Shown: positions 1 to 6,479 of the stretch, piece by piece
How the letters are laid out: each line of letters opens with the position of its first letter
Numbering within the stretch: position 1 is the first letter of the stretch
Source of the DNA: Chloroflexota bacterium
GTDB taxonomy: Bacteria; Chloroflexota; UBA5177; JANWHV01
DNA: 14,505 nucleotides
Assembly: GCA_025450255.1 (NCBI GenBank)
Contig: JANWHV010000165.1
Span: forward strand, 1-14,505
Reading direction: 5' to 3'
Made by a program: the position numbers and the translations under genes
The notes under the pieces: generated by a model
The model's input: the letters and a program-made list of their open reading frames with translations, nothing else
Told to the model about the DNA's origin: nothing
Databases searched by the model: none

Positions 1-724
1 GGGAGGGCTCGTCGGCGCGGCCGGCTATGCGCCGGATCTCGGCCTCCGGCAGGTAGCGCGGGCCGCCCGCGCCAAGCGCGATCGTGAGTACCTCGGCCGC
101 CTTTACCGCCATGTCGTTGAACGCCAACGCTTCGACCTCGCACCGCCCCAGCGCCACGAAGCCGTGGTTCCGCAAGTAGATCGCCCTGGGGGCGGCGCCG
201 TGTACGCGGGCGTGGCGGACAAGGGCAGCGGACAGCGCGCGGGCCAGCGGAAGACCGGGGTCGACATAATCGAGGAATAGCCGGTGCGCGCCACACACGA
301 CCACCTGATCGGGGAACAGGGCGCCCGCTGCCAATTCCTCGGCTCGATTGGAGCATAGGATACCGGTGATCGGCATTGGGTGAGTGTGGGCGATGCAGCG
401 CGCGTCCGTGGCGTCGAGGAGCACGGCGTGCATCCACGTTTCCACGGACGGGCGGAGCCCAGGCTCGCCGCCAATCGTCGCCGCGCCGAGGGCGTGCGCG
501 ACAGCTTCGTCGGCCTCGATCTCACCCTGGACGACGTCCAGCACGCGACGCATGTCGCAGCGGACGAACGAATCGGCGCTCGCGGCGGCCAGGGACGCGC
601 CGCTGGCCTTCACCACAAAGGTGTGCTGGTCGAGACGCAGCGAGACGTTGCCCTCGCCCAGGATGGCATAGCGCCTGGGCGGCGCGCCCAGCGCGTGGCA
701 CAGGTCGAGAAGGGTGTCGTTCAT
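1..724 (-). CDS. Class II aldolase/adducin-family protein, C-terminus cut by window edge
   Basis: The open frame runs from ATG at 724 to the left edge without a stop (241 codons seen). The translation has the class II sugar-phosphate aldolase pattern: LGEGNVS (22-28), a GAS phosphate-loop-like segment (42-44), catalytic-type Glu95 in SVETWMHAV, the zinc ligands His113 and His115 in AHTHPMPITG, and the third His187 in YLRNHGFVALG. Family members such as FucA, AraD and RhaD cleave sugar phosphates to DHAP plus an aldehyde. It lies 82 bp downstream of rhaI and is probably in that operon. The ATG has no good Shine-Dalgarno but overlaps the stop of a possible 27-codon leader frame. A fused aldolase is already present in rhaD, so this is either a redundant aldolase or acts on another substrate. 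The fold assignment is firm; the substrate is unknown. Confidence 0.85.
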   Translation of the reverse strand, partial: MNDTLLDLCHALGAPPRRYAILGEGNVSLRLDQHTFVVKASGASLAAASADSFVRCDMRRVLDVVQGEIEADEAVAHALGAATIGGEPGLRPSVETWMHAVLLDATDARCIAHTHPMPITGILCSNRAEELAAGALFPDQVVVCGAHRLFLDYVDPGLPLARALSAALVRHARVHGAAPRAIYLRNHGFVALGRCEVEALAFNDMAVKAAEVLTIALGAGGPRYLPEAEIRRIAGRADEPS

Positions 725-804
725 GCCGCGGCCCACACCCGGCCGCAGCCGGCGTGTTCCTGCCATCCGGCCGCAGCCGGAGGCTTGTACGCTATGTACC
801 ACAT
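721..804 (-). other. Possible 27-codon leader ORF overlapping the aldolase start
   Basis: An ATG at 804, two bases after the rhaI stop, opens 27 codons that end in TGA at 723-721. That TGA overlaps the ATG of the downstream aldolase (ATGA). The arrangement could couple aldolase translation to ribosomes leaving rhaI, which would explain the lack of a Shine-Dalgarno site at the aldolase. The leader itself has poor ribosome-binding spacing and no recognisable peptide, so it may be chance. Confidence 0.2.
739..780. repeat. Two direct copies of a 14-bp hairpin-forming repeat
   Basis: CCGGCCGCAGCCGG occurs exactly at 739-752 and 767-780, 28 bp apart, in the short gap between rhaI and the aldolase gene. 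Each copy can fold as a 5-bp CCGGC/GCCGG stem with a 4-base loop, so the RNA leaving rhaI would carry two small GC hairpins. There is no U-tract, so this does not look like an intrinsic terminator. It could be a processing or stability element, or a short dispersed repeat of this genome. Confidence 0.6.
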
Positions 805-806
805 CC

Positions 807-2048
807 CTACCAGCCCATGGCGCTGCCGCCGGCGCGTTCGCGCTCGATTGTGGCCTGGTAGCCGCTCCGCGTGTATTCCGCTAGCGGATCGGCGGCGGCG
901 CCCATCTCCAGGCGGGTCTGGGCCAGCAACGGGCGCGCGTCGGTCTCATAGGCGTCCATCAGCACCCGGTGCGCCGACACCACGTCGCCCGCTTGCTGCG
1001 CGGCGCGGAGAGTGGGCCGGTCCACCAGCAATGCCCTGGCGTAGGCGGCCTGGCAGTTAAGGACGCTGTGCAGCATGGCCGGGATCTTCTGCTCCACGTT
1101 GTGGCACTGGTCGAGCATATAGGCGACATTTCGGGCCGTGCCGGCCACGGCGCCGTCGGCATCCTCCTCGGCGGCGGCTAACTCGTTGTATATAAGGAAG
1201 AGCTCGAGTGGATTGGTGGTACCCACCATGAGGTCGTCGTCGGCGTACTTGCGCCCGTTGAAGTGGAAGCCGCCCAGGCGCCCGTCCGCCAGCAGCACGG
1301 CGACAATTTGCTCAATGTTCACGCCCTGGGCATGATGCCCCAGATCCACCAGCACCTGCGCCTGGGCGCCGAGGCGCGCGCAGAGCATATAGGCCGTGCC
1401 CCAGTCCGGCAGATCGGTGGAGTAGAATGAAGGCTCGAAGAATTTGTATTCGATCAACATGCGCATGCTGGGATCCATGGCGGCGTAACACTGGTCGAAG
1501 GACTCGAACAGCCGCTTCCGGCGATCGCGCAGGTCATCCTGGCCGGCATAATTGGTGCCGTCGGCCAGCCACATGGAGATCAGGGTTGAGCCGGTCTCGC
1601 GGGCCACGCCAATACACTCCTTGACGTGGTCGATCGCCTGGCGGCGGATGCCCGCATCGGGGTTGGCCAGGGAGCCAAATTTATACGCCTCGTCCTGGAA
1701 GAGATTGGGATTGATGGCGCCGATGCTCAGGCCGCGATCGGCGGCGTAGCGGCGCAGGGCCGTCCAATCGGCGACCTTGTCCCAGGGGATGTGCAGGGCG
1801 ACGGAGGGCGCGACGCCGGTGAGGCGGTGGACGAGCGCGGCATCGTCGAGCTTTTCCTCGACGCTGCGCGGCACGCCGGGCTGCGGAAAGACCTTGAAGC
1901 GCGTGCCGGAATTGGCGTAGCCCCAACTGGGTGTCTCGATGCGCTGGGCACGGAGCCGGCGCTTGATGTCCTCCAATTTCCGGCCCTGGGCGGCAACGCG
2001 TTCCTCGATGTAGGCGTAGCCGGCGGTCGTGGCCTGTGCGGTGGTCAT
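807..2048 (-). CDS. rhaI: L-rhamnose isomerase, rhizobial/Pseudomonas type
   Basis: This 413-residue enzyme interconverts L-rhamnose and L-rhamnulose in the cytoplasm, the first intracellular step of the phosphorylative route. It is an xylose-isomerase-like TIM barrel. The metal-site residues are all visible: Glu200 (LIEYKFFEP), Asp235 and His238 (VDLGHHAQG), His262 (GFHFNGRKY), Asp270 and Asp272 (ADDDLMVG) and Asp313 (LDQCHNVEQK). Their spacing matches the Pseudomonas stutzeri-type isomerase rather than E. coli RhaA. The ATG at 2048 follows a strong GGAGGAG ribosome-binding site. It lies 103 bp downstream of rhaD, and that gap contains a perfect palindrome and a small hairpin. Length and motifs look intact, and I see no sign of damage. 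Confidence 0.95.
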   Translation of the reverse strand: MTTAQATTAGYAYIEERVAAQGRKLEDIKRRLRAQRIETPSWGYANSGTRFKVFPQPGVPRSVEEKLDDAALVHRLTGVAPSVALHIPWDKVADWTALRRYAADRGLSIGAINPNLFQDEAYKFGSLANPDAGIRRQAIDHVKECIGVARETGSTLISMWLADGTNYAGQDDLRDRRKRLFESFDQCYAAMDPSMRMLIEYKFFEPSFYSTDLPDWGTAYMLCARLGAQAQVLVDLGHHAQGVNIEQIVAVLLADGRLGGFHFNGRKYADDDLMVGTTNPLELFLIYNELAAAEEDADGAVAGTARNVAYMLDQCHNVEQKIPAMLHSVLNCQAAYARALLVDRPTLRAAQQAGDVVSAHRVLMDAYETDARPLLAQTRLEMGAAADPLAEYTRSGYQATIERERAGGSAMGW

Positions 2049-2087
2049 GATTATCTCCTCCGCTCGACGACTATCGTTCTGAGGTTT

Positions 2088-2103
2088 CCGCGCATAGGCG
2101 CGG
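2088..2103 (-). other. Small GC hairpin in the rhaD-rhaI gap
   Basis: CCGCGC (2088-2093) and GCGCGG (2098-2103) pair perfectly around a 4-base loop. It lies about 40 bases before the rhaI start in the minus-strand transcript. No U-tract follows, so it is more likely an RNA processing or stability element than a terminator. Confidence 0.45.
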
Positions 2104-2122
2104 CGTCTGTCGCTTTATTCAC

Positions 2123-2137
2123 CACGGAGACTCCGTG
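2123..2137. promoter_or_regulatory. 15-bp perfect palindrome between rhaD and rhaI
   Basis: CACGGAG-A-CTCCGTG is a perfect 7-1-7 inverted repeat that starts 14 bases after the rhaD stop. The one-base centre fits a dimeric repressor site better than an RNA hairpin, though a 5-bp stem with a 5-base loop could form. It has the same 7-A-7 geometry as the palindrome upstream of deoR but a different sequence. Its role is unknown; it could be an internal operator controlling rhaI. Confidence 0.4.
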
Positions 2138-2151
2138 ATTCAATCTCATTC

Positions 2152-4227
2152 CTAGCGTGGGTACGCCGCGGCGACGCCGCCGTCCACGTTCAGGATATTG
2201 CCGGTGCTCTTCCCCGAACGCGCGTTCGAAGCGAAGTAGGCCACGGCCTCGGCGATGTCTTCCGGCAAAATGTTGACGCCGAGCGTGGAGCGCTTCCGGT
2301 AGTGCTCCTCGAGTTGCTCGGGCGCGATGCCGTAGGTGGCGGCGCGTTCCTGCCGCCAGGCGCTGCCCCAGATGCGCGATCCGGAGAGCACGGCGTCTGG
2401 ATTGACGGTGTTCACGCGGATACCCAGATTGCCGCCTTCCTCGGCCAGGCAGCGTGCCAGGTGCAGCTCGGCTGCCTTGGCGGTGGAGTAGGCGGCGGCG
2501 TTCTTCCCGGCCACCAGGGCATTTTTGGAGGCGACGAAGACCAGGCAGCCGCCCAGTCTCTGGTCCTTGAGCGTCTTGAACGCCTCGCGCGCTACCAGAA
2601 AGTAGCCGGTGGCCAGCACGCCGATGTTCTTGTTCCATTCGGCCAGGGTCGTTTCGGTGATCGAAGCGGAGGATGCCAGGCCGGCGTTGTTCACCGCGAT
2701 GTCGATGCCGCCGAAGGCAAGCGCGGCGGCGGCGAAGGCAGCCTGTACGCCCGCTTCATCCGTGACGTCCATGCCGATACCAATGGCCCGGCCGGCGCCG
2801 TGGCGCGTGTTGAGGTCCGCGGCGAGCCGCCGTGCCCCTTCCAGGTCGATATCGGCGGCCACGATATGGGCGCCGTCGCGGGCCAGCCGGTCGCAGATCG
2901 CGGAGCCGATGCCGCCGGCGGCGCCGGTGACCAGGGCAATATGGCGGGCAAGCTCTTTCTCGGGCGGCGCCAGCTTCAGCTTGTACTGCTCGAGCGGCCA
3001 GTATTCCACGGCGTAGCTTTCCGCGTCGGTGAGCGAGACGAAGCCGCCGCACACTTCGGCGCCGCGCATCACGGCCACCGCCCGGTGATACAACTGGGCG
3101 GAAACGCCGGCGTTGGCGGCGTCTTTCCCCGTGGTGATCATGCCCACGCCGGGGATCAAGATCACGCGCGGCGCGGGGTCGGCGGCCGCATCGGCTTCGC
3201 GATGGACCGGCGTGCCGGCATCAGGATCGAGATCCTCGCCCGCGTTGTCCTGCAAGTAGCGCTCGTATGTGGCGATGTAGGTTTCAACGCCGTCATGCAG
3301 GGCATTGGGCAGCGCATCGACGCCATGTTCGGGCAGCCAATCCACCAGCAGCGGCCAGGGCTTGGTGTGTACCAGATGGTCGGGGCAGGCGGCGCCGATC
3401 GCGGTGAGACGCGGCGCGTCCACGCTGGAGGCGAACTCCAGCACGTCGTCGCTATCCTCGAAGCGGAGGATTGGCTTCCGCTGCCCGGCCATGAGGCCGC
3501 GAATAATCGGCATGACCGCGGCGGCGATGGCCTGGCGATCGGGGGCGGGCGTGGCGCGCGCGCCGCCGAAGACGGGCGCCTGGTAGCGGCGGGCCACAAA
3601 CTGGCGGGCGCGGCCAACCATCTCCATGGTGGCGGCGTAACATTCGTCGTCGCTCTCGCCCCAATTGATCAGGCCGTGCTTCGCCAGAATCACCAGGCGG
3701 GCGTTTGGACGCGCGCGCACCGCCAGCGCCACGTCGCGGGCCAGCCCGAAGCCAGGGCGCTTGTAGGGGATCCAGACAAGCTCGTCGCCGTAGATCTGGC
3801 GGGCCAGGCGCTCACCGGCGGCCGCGCAGGCCAGGAAGTTGGTGGCGTCGGCGTGGGTGTGATCGATGTGGGTAAAGGGAAGGAAGGCGTGGAGAAGTGT
3901 TTCGATCGAGGGGCGTGGCCGCCCCGGCTCGAAGAAACAGTGGGCGAGATAGGCCACCATGTCCACGTCGCTCATGCGCTCGCGCTCGATCAGCGGCACG
4001 ATATCCTCAAGATAGAGGCCGGTGAACGAGGCTTCGGTGACGGTCGCCAGGTCGGAGCCGGAGCCTTTCACCCAGAGCACCCGCGCCTCGCGGCCGCGGA
4101 AATCGGTTTCGACCGATTTGACGGAGGTGTTGCCTCCGCCCCAGTTGCAGACCGAGCGATCGGCGCCCAGGCGTCGTGACCGCGCGACCAGTTGAGCGAG
4201 CAAGGATGCGGGCGCCGGGGTCGTCAT
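2152..4227 (-). CDS. rhaD: Bifunctional rhamnulose-1-phosphate aldolase / lactaldehyde dehydrogenase
   Basis: This 691-residue fusion has two enzyme domains. The N-terminal class II aldolase (about 1-420) shows NWGGGNTSVK (28-37), GSGSDLA (55-61), Glu109 in SIETLLHAF, His123/His125 in DHTHADATN and His184 in AKHGLINWG. It cleaves L-rhamnulose-1-phosphate to DHAP and L-lactaldehyde. The C-terminal SDR (about 428-691) has TGAAGGIG (434-441), NNAG (513-516), Ser567 and Tyr580/Lys584 in YSTAK, and oxidises lactaldehyde, so the product is passed within one polypeptide. The same architecture is found in RhaD of rhizobia and RhaEW of Bacillus. ATG 4227 follows AGAGGA and lies 15 bp after the deoR stop, so the two genes are cotranscribed. 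The long plus-strand frame opposite this gene is a compositional shadow. Confidence 0.95.
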   Translation of the reverse strand: MTTPAPASLLAQLVARSRRLGADRSVCNWGGGNTSVKSVETDFRGREARVLWVKGSGSDLATVTEASFTGLYLEDIVPLIERERMSDVDMVAYLAHCFFEPGRPRPSIETLLHAFLPFTHIDHTHADATNFLACAAAGERLARQIYGDELVWIPYKRPGFGLARDVALAVRARPNARLVILAKHGLINWGESDDECYAATMEMVGRARQFVARRYQAPVFGGARATPAPDRQAIAAAVMPIIRGLMAGQRKPILRFEDSDDVLEFASSVDAPRLTAIGAACPDHLVHTKPWPLLVDWLPEHGVDALPNALHDGVETYIATYERYLQDNAGEDLDPDAGTPVHREADAAADPAPRVILIPGVGMITTGKDAANAGVSAQLYHRAVAVMRGAEVCGGFVSLTDAESYAVEYWPLEQYKLKLAPPEKELARHIALVTGAAGGIGSAICDRLARDGAHIVAADIDLEGARRLAADLNTRHGAGRAIGIGMDVTDEAGVQAAFAAAALAFGGIDIAVNNAGLASSASITETTLAEWNKNIGVLATGYFLVAREAFKTLKDQRLGGCLVFVASKNALVAGKNAAAYSTAKAAELHLARCLAEEGGNLGIRVNTVNPDAVLSGSRIWGSAWRQERAATYGIAPEQLEEHYRKRSTLGVNILPEDIAEAVAYFASNARSGKSTGNILNVDGGVAAAYPR

Positions 4228-4242
4228 GCCGATATGTCCTCT

Positions 4243-5037
4243 CTATACGATCTTCAGTTCCGCCGCGGGCGGCTCCGCGACGACGACCTCCACGCCGCAC
4301 TGGCGCAGGGCATCGACCGCCTCAGGGTCGGCCTCCCAATCCGTAATCAGGATGCGCGCGCAGCTTACTGGGGCGAACTGCACCAGGGCCGTTTTGCCAA
4401 GCTTGCTCGAATCAATCAGGGCAATCACGCGGCTGGATTTAGCCACCACCAGCTCTTTGAGCTGCGCCTCATAGGGGTTTGCCTCGGTGAGGCCATGCAC
4501 GGCACTGCAGCCTTTGGCGGAGATCACCGCGGTGTCCACGAACAGGCGGCGCAGCGTGGCCTCGGCGAGCGGGCCCGCGAACGAGAGCGAGGTGTGGCGG
4601 AGCGTTCCGCCAAGGAACGTCACGTTGATGTCATGGCGCCGGCCAAGCTCGTAGCCGATAGGGAGCGCGTTGACCACCGCCGTACCCTGAAAGTCAAGGG
4701 GCAACAGGCGCGCCAGGTGCAGGACGGTGCTGGAGGCATCGAACATGATAGTCTGCCCGCGATCGACAAGCGCCAGGGCGGCATGGGCAATCGCTTCCTT
4801 TTGCGGTCGGTAGGCTTCCTCGCGGGTATGAAACGCCAGCTCGGGACCGTGCTCGCCGCTGCGCGCCACCGCGCCGCCGTAGGTGCGGCGGAGCAGCCCC
4901 TGGTCCTCGAGCGATTGCAGGTCGCGGCGGATCGTTTGGCCGGAGACGGCGAAGCGGCGCGCCAGGGCATCCACGGAGAAGACATCCTGCTCCTCGAGGA
5001 GGTCGATCAATGCCAACCGCCGTTCCGCCGCGATCAT
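4243..5037 (-). CDS. DeoR-family transcriptional repressor of the rhamnose operon
   Basis: The protein has 264 residues and heads the unit with rhaD and rhaI. The winged helix-turn-helix covers about 4-58, with the DeoR signature VSVDALARRFAVSGQTIRRD and the wing RRTYGGA. The C-terminal DeoRC sensor domain shows FDASSTVLHLARLL (99-112), FLGGTLR (141-147) and DSSKLGKTALV (209-219), motifs that bind a sugar phosphate or related intermediate. A GTG at 5061 would add eight residues, but ATG 5037 is preceded by AGGAAGG at good spacing and is preferred. In Rhizobium leguminosarum a DeoR-type RhaR represses rhamnose genes, so a local repressor role is the simplest reading. Likely operators are the palindrome at 5069-5083 and the repeats upstream of the promoter. 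Confidence 0.9.
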   Translation of the reverse strand: MIAAERRLALIDLLEEQDVFSVDALARRFAVSGQTIRRDLQSLEDQGLLRRTYGGAVARSGEHGPELAFHTREEAYRPQKEAIAHAALALVDRGQTIMFDASSTVLHLARLLPLDFQGTAVVNALPIGYELGRRHDINVTFLGGTLRHTSLSFAGPLAEATLRRLFVDTAVISAKGCSAVHGLTEANPYEAQLKELVVAKSSRVIALIDSSKLGKTALVQFAPVSCARILITDWEADPEAVDALRQCGVEVVVAEPPAAELKIV

Positions 5038-5068
5038 CGTGGTTGCCTTCCTCGCGCCCACGCCGTGC

Positions 5069-5083
5069 TTGTAGTAACTACAA
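5069..5083. promoter_or_regulatory. Perfect 15-bp palindrome upstream of deoR, candidate operator
   Basis: TTGTAGT-A-ACTACAA is a perfect 7-1-7 inverted repeat lying 31 bases upstream of the preferred deoR ATG and downstream of the predicted transcription start. It is AT-rich in a GC-rich neighbourhood. A repressor bound here would block the first transcribed bases, which fits autorepression by DeoR. Confidence 0.6.
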
Positions 5084-5097
5084 CATGGCGCTGGACG

Positions 5098-5120
5098 ATA
5101 GCTGGTCTGATCGTAGCTAT
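5098..5120. promoter_or_regulatory. Inverted repeat ATAGCT-N11-AGCTAT over the deoR -10 region
   Basis: Two 6-bp arms (5098-5103 and 5115-5120) enclose the -10 hexamer and the likely start site of the deoR promoter. Position and symmetry suit a repressor site. The interior contains CTGGTCT, which also occurs in the GntR-type operator near 14096, but the other half does not match. Confidence 0.35.
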
Positions 5121-5138
5121 TACGGGACGGTTCGTCAA
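5110..5138 (-). promoter_or_regulatory. Sigma70-like promoter for deoR-rhaD-rhaI
   Basis: On the minus strand TTGACG (5138-5133) is followed after exactly 17 bp by TACGAT (5115-5110). The -35 lies inside the 11-mer GTTGACGAACC, which recurs unchanged at two other promoters in the window. A start near 5103 would give a leader of about 65 bases carrying the 5069-5083 palindrome. Confidence 0.6.
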
Positions 5139-5151
5139 CGAATAATGATAC

Positions 5152-5180
5152 ATTGTGTTGTTTTCTGTGGTATTGTGTTG
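5152..5180. repeat. Direct repeat ATTGTGTTG, 20-bp period, upstream of the deoR promoter
   Basis: ATTGTGTTG occurs at 5152-5160 and 5172-5180 (CAACACAAT on the transcribed strand). The period is 20 bp, so the two copies face nearly the same side of the helix. They begin 13 bases upstream of the -35 box. Similar ATTGnTGTTG repeats sit in the same place upstream of the promoter at 14322-14350, which suggests a shared regulator. Confidence 0.5.
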
Positions 5181-5220
5181 AGGCAAGGTCGGGTATCGCG
5201 ATGCGCCGATCGTCGCATGC

Positions 5221-5538
5221 TCAACCCTCGAAGTAAAACATCTCGGGCAACGCGGGCACGAAGCCGGTCTTGGGGTCGGTTTCGGCGAGCAGGATGTCGC
5301 TCATCATCGCCGCCCAGCGGGCGTTCGCCGGATCGGCGACGATCGCGGCAAGCGTGGCCCGCACATTCTCCGACTCGAAAAAGGCGAAGAGCGTCGTCCC
5401 GTCACGGTGAATGCTGTAGCGCCGGAATCCCGCCTTTCGCAGCGCCTCGACCATCTCCGGCCAGATCTCGTCGTGGCGCCGTAGATATTCGGCCTCGGCG
5501 CCGGGCCGGACGTTCATTCTAAAGGCCATCCGCTCCAC
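5221..5538 (-). CDS. rhaM: L-rhamnose mutarotase
   Basis: This 105-residue protein equilibrates the alpha and beta anomers of L-rhamnose and feeds the isomerase. It aligns along its length with E. coli YiiL/RhaM: an AFRMNVRPG start, the catalytic-type His22 in YLRRHDEIWPEM, Tyr41 in RRYSIHRDG, Trp75 in ANARWAAMMSDI and the closing LPEMFYF. The start is GTG at 5538, because AGGAGGA lies six bases upstream; the internal ATG at 5529 would be too far from it. The gene follows the DapA-family remnant and the MBL-fold gene, and it probably ends the unit that begins with the GntR regulator. Downstream is the deoR promoter region. Confidence 0.93.
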   Translation of the reverse strand: MERMAFRMNVRPGAEAEYLRRHDEIWPEMVEALRKAGFRRYSIHRDGTTLFAFFESENVRATLAAIVADPANARWAAMMSDILLAETDPKTGFVPALPEMFYFEG

Positions 5539-5563
5539 GATTCGTCCTCCTATTCGCTACCGT

Positions 5564-5674
5564 GCCGCCGCCGGCAAGCACATGCCCGACCAGCATTGCC
5601 GGATTGGCCGTGTCGATTCCATCGTCCTCGTCAAATTGCGTGGATAGCATCGGCCACACGCCGGTGAGAGCCAC
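5564..5674 (-). pseudogene. N-terminal remnant of a DapA/KDG-aldolase-family gene
   Basis: Between the MBL-fold gene and rhaM, the minus strand reads GTG at 5674, then VALTGVWPMLSTQFDEDDGID followed by a stretch ending MLVGHVLAGGG. This matches the first strand and helix of dihydrodipicolinate-synthase-family proteins, whose usual start is of the form GVxPAxxTPFxxDGxID, then LVxHxLAGG. About 37 codons are recognisable. The frame then enters the rhaM ribosome-binding site and stops near 5519, so about 250 residues, including the Schiff-base lysine, are absent. The TP of the usual TPF motif reads TQ here. Members of this family include 2-keto-3-deoxy-sugar-acid aldolases, which would suit the oxidative route encoded upstream. 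The call rests on motif resemblance over a short stretch. Confidence 0.55.
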
Positions 5675-5678
5675 TCGA

Positions 5679-6467
5679 TCAGGCAATGACGCCTCCAGGG
5701 TGACGCTCGAGTACGGCCGGATCGTACAACGGTACCTGGATTTGGGCCTGAGCACGCGCCTTTTCGTAGGCGGTTACACACTCCTCATAGCTCTCCATGA
5801 TCCCGATTGGGTGGTTGTTCTCCACGTTTTGGTAGCGGAAGAAACAATCGGAGACGGCAACGGTGCCCTTCGGCGTATCGACGCAGACCAGCAGCGAGCT
5901 GCGATGGTGGCAGCCGGCCCACACCGTGCGCAGTCCGGGCACGATTTCCTCATCGCCGACAAGGCGCACGCGATCCCAGGCGTCGGTGACCAGGTGCGCG
6001 AGGATGCGGTCGGGGATCTCCATCTTACGCGGCTGATGGCCGGGATATCGCGGCAGGTGAAACTCCTGCCAGCCGCGTCGTGAGAGCACGATTCGCGCCT
6101 TGGGGAAGCGATCGATATTTCCCGTGGCGTAGGCCTGAAAGGGCGTGATGATAACGTGGGTGACCTGGTCCGGCGAGATGCCGAGACCGGCAAGGGCCGT
6201 GAGCGGCTGCTCGTCATCCGCCACGCGCAACTGCGTGCGCTCGCCGCCGAAACCGAACCACTGCTCATTCATCCAGGCAAGCTCGTCTGGTGGCGGGCCA
6301 GTATTGACGATCGCCGTCACACCGGGCGCCTGCAGCACGGCCATGTAAAATACCAGCGGTTCCCATTGGTCGTCTCGCAGGTTTCCCATCCAGTACAGCT
6401 CGGCGCCGGGCGCGCCCGCCATGCGGCCTACAACTTTCACGCGCGCCGAGAACGGTCCTATCGCCAT
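5679..6467 (-). CDS. MBL-fold protein (lactonase-like) with erased metal site
   Basis: The 262-residue protein follows the layout of lactonase-type metallo-beta-lactamase proteins, including ITHVIIT-like and GN.D.FPKARIVLSRRGW segments. The ligands are changed. The HxHxDH box is replaced by P109-F-Q111-A-Y113-A114, the GH of the second motif is GC (G185, C186), and the final GHDP is LYDP (247-250). Only Asp207 (VSDCFF) remains, with His187 and His188 close to the second motif. The surrounding fold residues are well kept, so this looks like selection for a non-hydrolytic or metal-independent role, not decay. ATG 6467 follows GGAGAG, 12 bp after the SDR stop. In an oxidative rhamnose operon this is the slot of the rhamnonolactonase, but activity is unproven. 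Confidence 0.8.
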   Translation of the reverse strand: MAIGPFSARVKVVGRMAGAPGAELYWMGNLRDDQWEPLVFYMAVLQAPGVTAIVNTGPPPDELAWMNEQWFGFGGERTQLRVADDEQPLTALAGLGISPDQVTHVIITPFQAYATGNIDRFPKARIVLSRRGWQEFHLPRYPGHQPRKMEIPDRILAHLVTDAWDRVRLVGDEEIVPGLRTVWAGCHHRSSLLVCVDTPKGTVAVSDCFFRYQNVENNHPIGIMESYEECVTAYEKARAQAQIQVPLYDPAVLERHPGGVIA

Positions 6468-6479
6468 GCCATCTCTCCT

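Noticed and set aside
1214..1228. TGGTGG-TAC-CCACCA palindrome
   Set aside because: It lies inside rhaI coding sequence and does not fit TGGTNNNACCA spacing; probably a codon coincidence.
2302..4179. 625-codon open frame on the plus strand opposite rhaD
   Set aside because: It is antisense to a well-supported enzyme gene and its translation is rich in Gly, Ala, Arg and His with no domain motif. Long antisense frames are expected in GC-rich genes with strong third-position bias.
5038..5061. GTG start at 5061 for the DeoR regulator
   Set aside because: It would add eight residues outside the usual family N-terminus; ATG 5037 has AGGAAGG eight bases upstream.
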